Source of the DNA: Agarophyton chilense
Lineage: Eukaryota > Rhodophyta > Florideophyceae > Gracilariales > Gracilariaceae
Length of the DNA stretch: 64,000 bases
Assembly (NCBI GenBank): GCA_030374765.1
Contig: JARGXX010000079.1
Coordinates: 186,001 to 250,000 of the forward strand
Direction of reading: 5' to 3'
Shown here one piece after another: positions 31,614-41,867 of this stretch. Under the pieces are notes generated by a model, which was given only the letters and a program-made list of their open reading frames with translations, was not told the origin of the DNA and searched no databases. Each line of letters starts with the position of its first letter. Within the stretch, counting starts at the first letter, position 1. Made by a program: the position numbers and the translations under genes.

Positions 31614-32553
31614 CTACGTGAGGTCAAACACGGCAACCATGTCGATTTTGTTGCGATCCTGGTCGGTGAGCTCTGGAAAATCTGCATCAGCCGGAGATAG
31701 AACGGATGCGTTTGTTAACACGTAGTTCTTCGAGGAAACCACGCTAGATTCCTTAAACTTCGTGAGGCAGTAGCTAGTGTAGTCTGCAATCCAACCGTCA
31801 ACAATTGGGATGGGGATAGGCAACTGGCAGTCTCGGATGGATCTAAAGCAAGAGCTCGACGGGGTCATGGACCGTAGACGAGACTCGTTTCGCTCCGCTG
31901 CCCTTTTCGATGTCAGCCATTTTAGTTGCCTCGGAATAGCACCAAAGGGTACTTTCTTTGCTAATATGTAGGCTCTGTATCCAGCATTAGATGCTTCAGT
32001 GTATCCTGTTCCTTGGAAAAGGTACAGGCGTGGGACAGCAGCGTCTCAAAAGCACGCAACAAGCAGCTGTGATCTATGAACGTACAGATATGCGTACCAA
32101 TTTGGAAGCTTCTCCGTAAAGCACTGGAAGTACTTGGTTTGGAATTCTGAGCGGTTTTTTGTGAACGAAGGAAGGGACAGGGATCTTCTAATATTGAATA
32201 GGTCCCTACTCATTTCATCGCACCATTGCGGACGCCCAATCGTTGCACACCACGATGTAATATTCTTCATTTGGTTTTGGTTAAGATGCCATTCATCTAA
32301 CAGTATGAATAAGCTCTCGAATACCTTTTCAGTGGCAGCGATGCAGGCATCGCATTGGTCCATTGTTATCAGAGATGGTGAGATGGGAATCATCGACTTG
32401 AACCGCGAAAGAGTGCCAACGAAGTCTGCCTCAGTTTCTCCACTTATAAAAGCAATAAAGAATGTGAGAGTGAACCCGTCGTTTGCTCTTCCATTAATTG
32501 TGAGAACTCGAAATCCATAACGATTGGCAATTGCGTCTGTGTTCTCGGAATGC
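31614..32553 (-). pseudogene. MULE-type transposase remnant
   Basis: The minus-strand frame begins near 32553 (no ATG before 32393) and runs to 31614 with one TGA at 32048-32046. It shows a MULE transposase core. NTDAIANRYGF matches the DATYKTNRYG region with residues missing around the first Asp. Then come TFFIAFISGETEADFVGTL, TMDQCDACIAATEKVF (second acidic site) and LLDEWHLNQNQMKNI, the W-H-x3-N-x2-K signature. The part after the TGA is less clearly transposase. The copy is truncated at both ends. Confidence 0.75.
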
Positions 32554-32789
32554 TAGATAAGTGTGCTAGATATCTAGTTTCGTGAATAAAAAGCCAAAAA
32601 ATCTAAGAATTTTGCAGATTGCGCTAGTTCGGCACCTGAGAAAAAAAATTTTTTGGAAATAAGAACTCCATGCATCTTAGTGTTTTGACCATTTAATGCA
32701 GTTTAATCTGCATTTGCAGTTTACTGGTCACTTTTGACCGCTCTAGGTGGAGATCCATACCAAGGCAGTCGTCAGTACTTTCTACCTCC
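32554..32789. other. AT-rich spacer
   Basis: This stretch contains an A8/T-run junction at 32641-32655 (self-complementary AAAAAAAATTTTTT) and no reading frame with support. Confidence 0.4.
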
Positions 32790-33221
32790 TTACTGGCCCT
32801 TTTGCTTACTAGGCTCCAGCGTTCCACCTGGAGGGTATTTGAGGTTGAAGAAGTCCACCACCGCATTCTCAACCTCGTCCACCTCCCCACTGCTCAAGTT
32901 CCTCACACCCAGCTGCCCCACCACACACACATTCCCACCCTTCTTCTCCACATCCTTACCAACCCTCCTCTTCTTCAGCCGACTCTCTCCAACTCCTCCA
33001 CCTTTCCATTCCTTTCTCCCCTTCTTCATCCCAGCCGGCTCCCCGCGTCTCCCTGGCGTCACCGGCGACCCTTTCGCTCTCCCCCTCTCCTCTCCCACCT
33101 CCTTCAACACCTTCCGCGCACCCCAAATCTCCACCAACCCTTCCATGTGCACTTCCAACACCTTCACACGCCTCCTCAGTTCCTTATTCGCCCTCCACAG
33201 CTTCCCCATCTCCAGCCCCAT
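32790..33221 (-). CDS. Short coiled-coil ORF, probably transposon-derived
   Basis: The ORF has 143 residues from ATG 33221. It starts with a heptad-like helix (LWRANKELRRRVKVLEVHMEGLVEIW), then a Gly/Lys/Arg-rich basic stretch and a last helix (EVDEVENAVVDFFNLKYPPG). Strand composition is extremely skewed (pyrimidine-rich on the plus strand), as in the Plavaka-like transposase at 38.8-41 kb, so it may be part of a related element. The first hairpin of the adjacent array begins about 70 bp from its start codon. Function unknown. Confidence 0.4.
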   Translation of the reverse strand: MGLEMGKLWRANKELRRRVKVLEVHMEGLVEIWGARKVLKEVGEERGRAKGSPVTPGRRGEPAGMKKGRKEWKGGGVGESRLKKRRVGKDVEKKGGNVCVVGQLGVRNLSSGEVDEVENAVVDFFNLKYPPGGTLEPSKQKGQ

Positions 33222-33291
33222 CGAATCGCAGCACACCCCTGGCGGCCCACAAATGGCCCGAATGGTGTCCCTAAAACATGTTGGTGAATTG

Positions 33292-34160
33292 TCGGCCGAC
33301 AGGGGTGTGCTGCGACTTCATCTGTGGACCGATGAAGTCGCAGGGAACCCCTGTCGGCCGAAAAATACGGCATAACATCACGCATGATGCGTTTCTGAGA
33401 TGTTGGTCGACTGTCGGCCGACAGAGGTGCGCTACGACTTCATCGGGACCCCCGATGAAATCGGAGCGCACCTCTGTCGGCCGTCAGTCGACCAATATCT
33501 CAGAAACGCATCATGCGTGATGTTATGGCGTATTTGTCGGTCGACATAACACATATAATTTTGGAACGCCCAAGTGTACACGGTGCACTCTGACGTCCGA
33601 CAGAGGTGCGCTCTGACTTCATCGGGGGTCCCGATGAAGTCCCCGCGCACCTCTGTCGGCCGACATAATACATATAATTTTGTAGTTTTTAGGACGCCCA
33701 GGTGTACACGGTGCATTCTGTCGGCCGACAGAGGTGCGCGGAGACTTCATTGAGACCCCGATGAAGTCGGAGCGCACATCTGTCGGCCGACAGTCGACCA
33801 AGATCTCAGAAACGCATCATGCGTGATGTTAGGCCGTATTTGTCGGCCGACAGGGGTTCCCTGCGACGTCATCGGACCACCGATGAAGTCGCAGCACACC
33901 TTTGTCGGTCGACATAATACATACAATTTTAGAACGCCCAGGTGTACACGGTGCACACTGACGGCCGACAGAGATGCGTTCCGACTTCATTGGGGGTCCC
34001 GATGAAGTGCCGGCGCACCTCTGTCGGCCGACATAATACATATAATTTTGTAATTTTTAGGACGCCCAGGTGTACACGGTGCATTCTGTCGGCTGACAGA
34101 GGTGGGCGGGGACTTCATCGGGACCCCCGATGAAGTCGGAGCGCACCTCTGTCGGCCGTC
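33292..34160. repeat. Array of seven ~73-bp imperfect palindromes with two alternating spacers
   Basis: Each module starts and ends with TGTCGGCCGACA or a near match. Inside it carries inverted copies of GAGGTGCGC and ACTTCATCGGG around a central CCC/GGG, so it can fold into a long hairpin. Modules lie at about 33292-33361, 33411-33483, 33593-33664, 33718-33792, 33840-33913, 33958-34032 and 34086-34160. Spacer A (AATACATATAATTTT...GGTGTACACGGTGCA) follows modules 3, 5 and 6. Spacer B (GATCTCAGAAACGCATCATG...) follows modules 1, 2 and 4, with inverted orientation around module 2. No protein is encoded. Foldback-type transposon arrays have a similar form. Confidence 0.9.
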
Positions 34161-36193
34161 TCCAACTACTAAAGCACATGTTTGTGTGTGTGTGTGTGTG
34201 TGTGTCGCTGCGTGTGATACGAATGGGCCACTTGGCCGCGGAAAAAGAGTGCCATGGCATAGGATTGGTCAACAGCGACACACGTGTAACAGTTGACCAA
34301 TAGCGTGCCGTGGCACTCGGCTGTGCGGAAGAACAGTGCTGAGGGTGACACGTGTGTAACATTTGACCAATCGCGTGCCGTTGCACACCTTGCTCGGGGA
34401 CAACTCCAAGAGCAGGGTTTTCTACCCTGCTCCGGGACAACTCCAAAAGCAGGGTTTCCCCACCCCGCTCCGGAACGAGGCCAAGAGCAGGGTTTCGCAC
34501 CCCTCTCCAAGGCAAGTCCAAGAGCAGGGTTTGGCACCCTGCTCCAAGACAAGTCCAAGAGCAGGGTTTTTCCACCCTGCTCCAGGAGAAGTGCAGAGTG
34601 CAGGGTTTCTCACACACTGCGTATGACTGCAATGACGCCTCAATGCGCGCTCACTACTGGGCACACAGTTGCAAACACTTTCGGTACTAGGAGATATTTA
34701 GATGGGAACGCGGTGAGACGTCCAAAGGCACTAACGTGGTCTTTTGACACTATCATGCCGACCGTACCTTCAACCGATGCAGCCGAAGCTCGCACAAGGC
34801 AACAGTGCAAGCGTGCTGCTGTACGACGAAGAGCTAAAACTTCAGAACAGGCCGAAGAACGAGGGCGTCGCAACCAAGAACGCGCTAGAATTCGGCGCGC
34901 ATGACTTACAAACACCCACTGCGTTTGAGTGCAATGGCGCCTCACTGCGCGCCTACCGCTAGGCACACAATTGCGCACGTGGGCGCTGCGAGCCAAGTCA
35001 GAAAAGCACGTTTTCTCACGCAAAGCATGGTGTTTTACACAAAGCACGGTTCGTCACGCAAAGCACGGGTTTTCAACTCTTGCGTATGATTGAAACGGCG
35101 CCTCATTGCGTGCTTACCGCTGGGCTCATCATCGGGCTCATGGGCGCTGCGAGATTGAGGTTATAGGGTGTGACTGAGTTTGAACGAGGTGCGCCATGAC
35201 ATGTCCATGCAAACAAACTGGACGTCTTGCGAAATTATGCCGAACATACCGTCAATCGATGCAACTGAAGTTTTGAGAAGACAACAGCGTGACCACGCAG
35301 CTGTGAGACGAAGAAATGAAACAGCAGAACAGACTGAAAAGCGGAGGTGACGCAATGGAAAGAAACCCAGGGACGGAGGGCCAAATGACCACTACAAAGC
35401 GACGAATGAGATTCGAGAATTAGAAAAAACCGTCTTTCTCAAAGTAGAGAGCGTAAACCCCAGAAAGAAATCTCGCGCGTAAGTGGAGGTGTAAAATACA
35501 CTCAGCGCGAAAGATGCCATTCTTGATCATTATTGTAAGCTGAAGAAAGGATTCATGTTAATTTTTCTACGAAACTTGGACATTATAAAGAGACATATGT
35601 ATTGGGCCATAGATAAAGTGCATGGGATGACAACTAGCCTATTTTCTTTCTGTCAGCTACAGGGTCGTACAATGGACAGCTTTTTTGCTTGCCGAGAATG
35701 CCCTGCGGACCTATAGACGATACATTTCAACTTTTCGTCTTAAGGCTTCGCTCTCACAACCAATAACGTACAAGGGCAATCGTTTGGAAGTAGGGTTAAG
35801 TGTGGGAGTAGAGTGGAGTTTCGGAGTAGAGCTGAGTTCGATCTTTAAGATACCTGCATTTTTCACGGTTTTCTCTATGTCACTCTCTCCCGTATTACAA
35901 ACCATTTCAACGTCGGAATATGTGTGAAAAGCGGTTAAACAAAAATATTTCATGTAGCCTTTCCAGATAAACTGCCGTGAAAAAGGTTTTGGATACTTAA
36001 TCGTAAAGGATGACATTGTTTTTCTTTCACATCTTTTCTATGCTTCTCTGAACCTTTTGAACTAGCCGTCCTAGAAAAATTTGTCTTTTTACAAGGCACT
36101 TCTAATTTACAAACGCTACAAACTACTTTCAAAGCTTTTTCTCAACATATGTACACTGTCAAACGCGTGCAAAGCACGCTACAGAGCCACTCG
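34161..36193. repeat. Tandem 2.0-kb unit, copy 1
   Basis: The anchor ACTAAAGCACATGTTTGTG starts at 34168, 36201 and 38430, giving spacings of 2,033 and 2,229 bp. Unit 1 contains a (GT)n run at 34182-34204, a 70-bp palindrome at 34248-34317 and a 37-bp minisatellite at 34392-34613. It also has a short frame ending in an Arg-rich helix (AVRRRAKTSEQAEERGRR, 34817-34904) and a second degenerate version of that helix near 35290-35350. The AVRRR...EQ.E.R motif resembles basic N-terminal segments of transposon proteins such as Helitrons, but this link is weak. Confidence 0.85.
34392..34613. repeat. 37-bp minisatellite, six copies
   Basis: Six units modelled on GCTCCGGGACAACTCCAAGA followed by GCAGGGTTTTCTACCCT lie head to tail. 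Each ends with an AGGGTTT...ACCCT inverted pair, so each can form a small hairpin. Five matching units start at 36449 in the second tandem copy. Confidence 0.85.
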
Positions 36194-36211
36194 TCTAACT
36201 ACTAAAGCACA

Positions 36212-36261
<50 letters not shown>

Positions 36262-36448
36262 TCGCTGCATGTAATACGAATGGGCCACTTGGCCGCGGAA
36301 CAAGAGTGCCACGGCATAGGATTGGTCAATGGAAACACACGTGTAACAGTTGACCAATAGCCTGCCGTGGCACTAGGTTGGGCGGAAGGACAGTGCTGAG
36401 GGTGACATGTGTGTATTATTTCACCAATCGCCTGCCGTTGCACACCTT

Positions 36449-36633
36449 GCTCCGGGACAACTCCAAGAGCAGGGTTTTCTACCCTGCTCCGGGACAACTC
36501 TAAAAGCAGGGTTTCCCCACCCCGCTCCGGAACGAGTCCAAGAGAAGGGTTTGGCACCCTGCTCCAAGACAAGTCCAAGAGCAGGGGTTTTCCACCCCGC
36601 TCCAGGAGAAATGCAGACAGCAGGGCTTCTCAC
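36449..36633. repeat. 37-bp minisatellite, five copies
   Basis: This is the second array of the 37-bp unit found at 34392, with one unit fewer. Unit-by-unit matches, such as the CTCCAAGACAAGTCCAAGAG unit, show that the copies align in order. Confidence 0.85.
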
Positions 36634-37616
36634 ACACCGCGTATGACTGCAATGACGCCTCATTCCGCGCCCACTGCTGGGCACACAGTTGCGAACACTT
36701 TCGGTACTAGGGAAAATTTAGATGGGAACGCGGAGAGACGTCCACAGGCACCAACGTGGTCTTTTGACGCTATCATGCCGACCGTACCTTCAACTGATGC
36801 AGCCGAAGCTCGCACAAGGCCACAGTGCAAGCGTGCTGCTGTACGACGAAGAGCTAAAACTTCAGGACAGGCCGAAGAACGAGGGCGTCGCAACCAAGAA
36901 CGCGCTAGAATTCGGCGCGCATGACTTACAAACACCCACTGCGTTTGAGTGCAATGGCGCCTCACTGCGCGCCTACCGCTAGGCACACAATTGCGCACGT
37001 GGGCGCTGCGAGCCAAGTCAGAAAAGCACGTTTTCTCACGCAAAGCATGGTGTTTTACACAAAGCACGGTTCGTCACGCAAAGCACGGGTTTTCAACTCT
37101 TGCGTATGAGTGAAACGGCGCCTCATTGCGCGCTTATCGCTGAGCTCATCATCGGGCTCATGGGCGCTGCAAGAGTGAGGTTATAGGGTGTGACTGAGTT
37201 TGAACGATGTACGCCATGACATGTCCATGCACACAAACTGGACGTCTGCGAAATTATGCCGAACATACCGTCAATCGATGCAACTGAAGTTTTGAGAATA
37301 CAATAGCGTAACCACGCAGCTGTGAGACGAAAAAATGAATCGGTAGAACAGACTGAAAAGCGCAGGTGACGCAATGGAAAAAGAGACAGGAAAGGAGAGC
37401 CACATAAGACCACTACAAGGCAACAGACAAGATTCGAGAGTGAGAAACAGAGTTGATCTCAAAGTGGAGAGCGTAAACCCCAGAAAGAGCGCTCGCGCGT
37501 AAGTAATGGTGTTGAATACACTCAGCGGGAAAGCTGCCATTCTTGATCATTATTGTAAGCCGAAGAAAGGATTCATTTTAATGTTTCTACGACACTTTGA
37601 CATTTAAAAGAGACAT

Positions 37617-37868
37617 ATGAATTGGGCAATAGATGAAGTGGATGGGATGACAACTAATATGAATGGGGCAATAGATGAAGTGGATGGGATGACAACGAAT
37701 ATGAATGGGGCAAAAGATGAAGTGGATGGGATGACAAAGAATTAGAATGGGGCAATAGATGAACTGGATGGGATGACAACTAATATGAATGGACCAATAG
37801 ATGAAGTGGATGCGATGACAACTAATATGAATGGGGCAATAGATGAAGTGGATGGGATGACAAGTAGC
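37617..37868. repeat. 42-bp minisatellite, six copies
   Basis: The unit is ATGAATGGGGCAATAGATGA followed by AGTGGATGGGATGACAACTAAT. Six copies run without gaps. The period equals 14 codons and, read in the ATG frame, repeats MNGAIDEVDGMTTN with one stop in copy 4. Whether it was ever coding is unknown. Confidence 0.9.
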
Positions 37869-38501
37869 CTATTTTCTTTCGGTTAGCTACAGGTTCGTAC
37901 AATGCACAGCGTTTTTGCTTGCTGAGAATTCCCTGCGGACGTATAGGAGATTCGTTTGCAGCCTTCGTCTTTAGGCTTCGCCCTGACTACAAATAACGTA
38001 CAGGGACAATCGTCTTCGAGTACGGCTAAGTGTGGGAGTAGAGTGGAGTTTGGGAGTAGGGTTGAGTTCGATGTTTAAGATAACTACTTTTCTCATGGCT
38101 TGCTCTTTGTCACTCTGTTTCGTACTACAAAACATTTCAACGTCAGTGTATGGGTGAAAAGTGATGATAGAAAATTATTTCATGCAGGCTTTTCAGAAGT
38201 TCTGCTGTGAAAAGGGTTTGGATAATTAATCGTAGAGGATGACATCGTTTTTCTTTTTCATTCTTCCAATGCCTTTTTGAATCTGATGAACTAGCCGTCC
38301 TAGAAACATTTGTCTTTTACCAAGCCAGTTCTAATTTACAAACGCTAAAAACTACTTTCAAAGCTTTTTCTCAACATATGTAAACTGTCAAACGCGTGCA
38401 AAGCACGCTACAGAGCCACTCGTCAGAGTACTAAAGCACATGTTTGTGTGTGTGTGTGTCGCTGCATGTGATACGAATGGGCCACTTAGCCGCGTAACAA
38501 G

Positions 38502-38752
38502 AGTGCCACGGCATGGGATTGGTCAACGGCGACACACGTGTAACAGATGACCAATAGCGTGCCGTGGCACTAGGCTGGGCGGCGGAACAGGAGTGCCACG
38601 TCGCAGGATTCAAGGACGGAGACACCTGTACTCGCGCTCGCCAATGGCGTGCCGTGGCACTCGCGCGGGCGCCGGAACCAAGAGTGCCACGGCACGTGAT
38701 TGGAGGATGTCGACACGTGTAGGAAAGCTGGCCGATGGCATACCGTAGCACT
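38502..38752. repeat. Three 70-bp palindromes with CACGTG or related cores
   Basis: Palindromes at 38502-38571, 38592-38661 and 38683-38752 are each 70 bp. They begin AGTGCCACGGCA or a close form and end with its complement, TGCCGTGGCACT. In most of them an inner inverted GATTGG/CCAAT pair surrounds an ACACGTGT-like centre. The same family occurs at 34248-34317 and 36305-36374. The inner CCAAT boxes and E-box-like centres are recognisable regulatory words, but they may be present only through symmetry. Confidence 0.85.
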
Positions 38753-38840
38753 CCCCGCAGGCGGAGGAATACTCGTGCAAGCGACACGTGTGCACTCGCG
38801 CGGTCAAAGTAGATGTGTGCAGTGCAACACGAATTTAACG

Positions 38841-41010
38841 CTACAAATGCATGTTTTCACAGACAACACCGTGCAAAGCACGGATCGGAGCCGTTTCGAT
38901 CGGCCATGTAGTCGTATAGGGTTGGGTGAAGCCGCCGAAAACGTATGCGGAATTGACGAATGTGAGACTGGTTTGGCGGAGAGTGGTGGAGTCCTGGTTG
39001 AGAGCTAGTGTTTCGAGTGTGAGTGTGACGAAGGAGGGGAGTGCAAGGGTTCCAATCTGTGAGATGATGGCGATAGTGTCTCGGGAGAAGAGGTCCTGAA
39101 GGGAAAAGAAGGTTGATTGGGGGTTTGCTCGAAGGAATTTGTGAGCGGTGATGAGATCGGAAAAGGAAGTGTGCTTGCCATCACGGACGAAACCTGGTTT
39201 GCGGGCTTGGAAGGGAGGAGGAGGGACATGGGAGGATGAGGTGACGGAAGGATCAGCGGAGAGAGAAATCCAATTGTTGACGGCATCGGAGCGTTCGATG
39301 GCACGGATGGTTTCGTTGTGCGCGGTGGGTCTGCGCTTGGAGGTTCGGGAGTAATGTGATTTGAAGAGGGTATGGGCTTGTTCGAAGATGCCTGCATCGT
39401 TGATGTGGAGACCCCCAAAGCGTCGAATGTCGTCTATGATGTGATCGAGGAGGTGGAATTTAAGGGTGCCAAGGTTGGAGGTATGGTATGGACTGAGAAC
39501 ATCGACAGCTCTGTGCTTGAAGGAATGGATTTGGGAGGCGAGTTTGGCAAGACGAAAAGTGGTCCATTCGCGGACGGAGTTGTAGCACATGGAGGTGAGG
39601 AGGAGATCTGTGTACTTGGAGAAGACGGTTGTGATGGGAGCGGAATTGGCTTCGTCACAGCAGCGGTCGAAGAAGGCGCCGATGAAGGGGAAGACCATGT
39701 CGAGGGCGCGGTAGTCTTTTGCTTCTAGCATGCCGCGGACGCCGTCAGTTGTGAAGAAGCCGTTGAGGGACGGCCCGCTTTTTTAAGTAGAGAAGTTGAT
39801 GTGGAGGCCGGTAGCTGGGGAATGGTTTTCGATGGCGGTGAGGACGAAGTTGGAGTGCTTGAGGATGGAGGTGCGGACGGAGTGGAAGGAACGGCGGGAG
39901 TTTGTGGAGCTGATGGTGGTGAAGAGGTGTTCTGATCTGAGACGTTCGATGGCGGCGAGCTTGATGAGTTTGGAAACGCCGAGGTGGAAGTTGTGGAGGG
40001 GTTCGAAGGGGAAGATGTTGTATGGAGTGAGGAGGGGGGTGATGTTGAAAAAGGGGTAAAACTCGAAGAGGGAGGGGTATTTTGCGAGGGAGAGGGAGTG
40101 GAGTGCTTGGAGAGCTTGTTCCTTGAAGTTGCGCGAGACTCTTGGCTTGCGGGCCAGGAGAGCTGCTTCGGAGTCCTTGAGGAGGGAGAAGTGTTTGTTG
40201 CGGGCTGCAAGGGTGAGGGGAAGAGATCGAGGGGGATGGGCGTGAGAGTGTTGGTGGAGTTGTGAGCGAGGGACAGAGCATCTGTGGCAGGGGTGCTGGG
40301 GGCGGGTGCCGTGGGAAATGGCGAGAATATCCTTTGCCTCGGGAATGTCTGCGCAGTAGCTGGCGATGATGGGGTGGCATTGACGAAGAACGCCGTCTGC
40401 GTCGCGGAAGGGGAAACCGGGGAGGGCAGAAGAGAAGAGAGGTTGAAGGAGGGAGGAGATGGTCTGCTGTATGAGTTCCATTTTTGTTTGGCGGGGGATG
40501 GAGGAGGAATGAGTGATGATATCTGCATCTGGAGAAAGAGTGATTGGGGTGAAGGAGGTGGGAAGATAGCCGAGGAGTGTGAGATTGTCGGAGATGCATT
40601 TGCGCCGAAAGTAGTCGGAGAAGTTGAGAAGGGTGATGTGGAGGGGGTAGGAGGTGATGGAAGAAGATTTGAGAGAGGTAGAGGACTTGTCGGAGTAGAT
40701 TTGGACGAGGCCGATGAAGGAGTCGATACCGGTGGAGTGAGGGAGATGCCAGACGATGTTATCTTTTGTGGACTGCATGATGGCGGTCTTGAGTGCGGGG
40801 ACGACCTTTGAGCCGAGGGTGGCTGCCATTGGGTGTGCGAAGGCGGGGGAGCCGGAGGCGGATGTTTGGGAGATGGGGTGGAAAAAGGTGTTCTTGAAGT
40901 GTGCGAGGGCGAGCTGTTGTTTGAGGACATGGATTGCGTCTTTCTGGAAGAGGGTTGCGTAGAAGCGTTTGTGGGGATCGAAGATGGTGGAGGGGGCGAA
41001 ACCAATGGAC
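38841..41010 (-). pseudogene. Plavaka-like (CMC superfamily) transposase, one in-frame stop
   Basis: The minus-strand frame reads sense from about 41010 to the stop at 38843-38841, broken only by TAA at 39785-39783. Motifs follow the CMC/Plavaka order: GIDSFIGLVQIYSDKSS, ISHGTRPQHPCHRCSVP (cysteine pair), FPFEPLHNFHLGVSKL, then after the stop GMLEAKDYRALDMVFPF, LLDHIIDDIRRFGGLH and the catalytic-Glu region GIFEQAHTLFKSHYSRT. The first in-frame ATG is at 40829, but conserved-looking sequence continues upstream to a possible splice acceptor (CTTTCTGTCGCCGCAG on the minus strand, near 41012), so the 5' exon may be missing or spliced. The plus strand is strongly G-rich here. Confidence 0.85.
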
Positions 41011-41125
41011 CTAAACTGCGGCGACAGAAAGATTCACGCTATCTTACCTCCATCAAAACTAGAAAAACTGCAGATATGTGCTAGTTTTCCTTCCCATACA
41101 AACTAGCACTAATGAACGAATGAAA

Positions 41126-41590
41126 CTATTTTCGGAAATTAACACCTCCAAATTTGGATAAATTCACGGGTTTTTCGGTCATTTCAATTCGTCCTTTTTT
41201 CACCACTGAACTAGCATTCCGGGAACACTGACGTGCCTTACGATCGACCGATACTCCAGGCACCACCCCGCATCTTCTGTAATCCTCGATCCACTCTTTA
41301 AAAGCCCAACAGGCGGAGGTCATTCGACCGTGTGCATCGCAAGTGAACGCTAATTTGTTCTGCACGTTTTCATCATGCAGGGACACCAAAGTCTCTAGCA
41401 GCCTCGTGTATTCAAGATCCTTCGGGTTGCTGATCGCGCGATTATACCCAACCATATTTCTTACAGACCGCACATTTATGGGAACACCATACTTGTCCGA
41501 CAAAAACCTGACAGTGTCTCCTAGGCTCATATGAAGAGTTCTGGTCATGTGCAAGTCTTTGGAGCGCATTTTTGGCGATAGGTATCTCAT
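41126..41590 (-). CDS. MULE/FAR1-like N-terminal transposase fragment
   Basis: The ORF has 154 residues with an ATG start. It contains LGDTVRFLSDKYGVPI, then LLETLVSLHDENVQNKLAF and CDAHGRMTSACWAFKEW. This matches the segment between the DNA-binding domain and catalytic core of MULE-type transposases, where a D..GR....FWA-like motif is usual. Upstream (41868-41600), other frames carry Cys-x-x-x-Cys and KHNHIP pieces like a FAR1/WRKY-GCM1 zinc finger, so a frameshift separates the two. No catalytic core follows at the left, so the fragment is truncated. Confidence 0.5.
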   Translation of the reverse strand: MRYLSPKMRSKDLHMTRTLHMSLGDTVRFLSDKYGVPINVRSVRNMVGYNRAISNPKDLEYTRLLETLVSLHDENVQNKLAFTCDAHGRMTSACWAFKEWIEDYRRCGVVPGVSVDRKARQCSRNASSVVKKGRIEMTEKPVNLSKFGGVNFRK

Positions 41591-41867
41591 TCCTCCATTT
41601 TTCCTTTAAAGGGATATGATTGTGCTTTGCTTCTCGAAAGTCCCCAACATATCATCTACCATCCTCTTCGTTTTCTGGAACCAAAGTCTTCACCGTCAAT
41701 AAAAAGTTGCAGAGATGCTTTCCGTGGCCTTTCCGGCATTTCAAGATACATTTCCTCAGCACACGGGTATCTTTACCACTTCCACTTTTAGCATCCACCT
41801 GTGCGGACTTCTCTCCTACGAACATAGAAGTCCTACACTTCAGTCTAAAGGCCAGACACTCAGAAAT

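Larger units (their letters stand above)
36194..38425. repeat. Tandem 2.2-kb unit, copy 2
   Basis: This unit follows the same order as copy 1: a (GT)n run at 36213-36258, a 70-bp palindrome at 36305-36374, five 37-bp repeats from 36449, the same Arg-rich frame to 36924 and the CACGCAAAGCA micro-repeats at 37020-37090. It is longer because a 42-bp minisatellite at 37617-37868 has six copies here and one in copy 1 (around 35600-35640). Confidence 0.85.

Noticed and set aside
33271-34041. Short frames in both strands of the hairpin array
   Set aside because: They repeat with the palindromes, carry no protein signal and end in spacers.
33292-34160. CRISPR array
   Set aside because: Repeats are long palindromes with only two repeated spacer types, and the genome is eukaryotic; there is no unique-spacer structure.
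34293-34904. Plus-strand frame of ~200 codons through the 37-bp minisatellite
   Set aside because: Most of it is translated minisatellite. Only the last ~35 codons (Arg-rich helix) look protein-like, and both tandem copies are short, so no gene was called.
39725-41005. 426-codon Ser/Pro-rich minus-strand frame, and glutamate/glycine-rich plus-strand frames at 39.4-41.1 kb
   Set aside because: They are by-products of the strong purine skew of the Plavaka-like transposase, whose frame carries recognisable conserved motifs.
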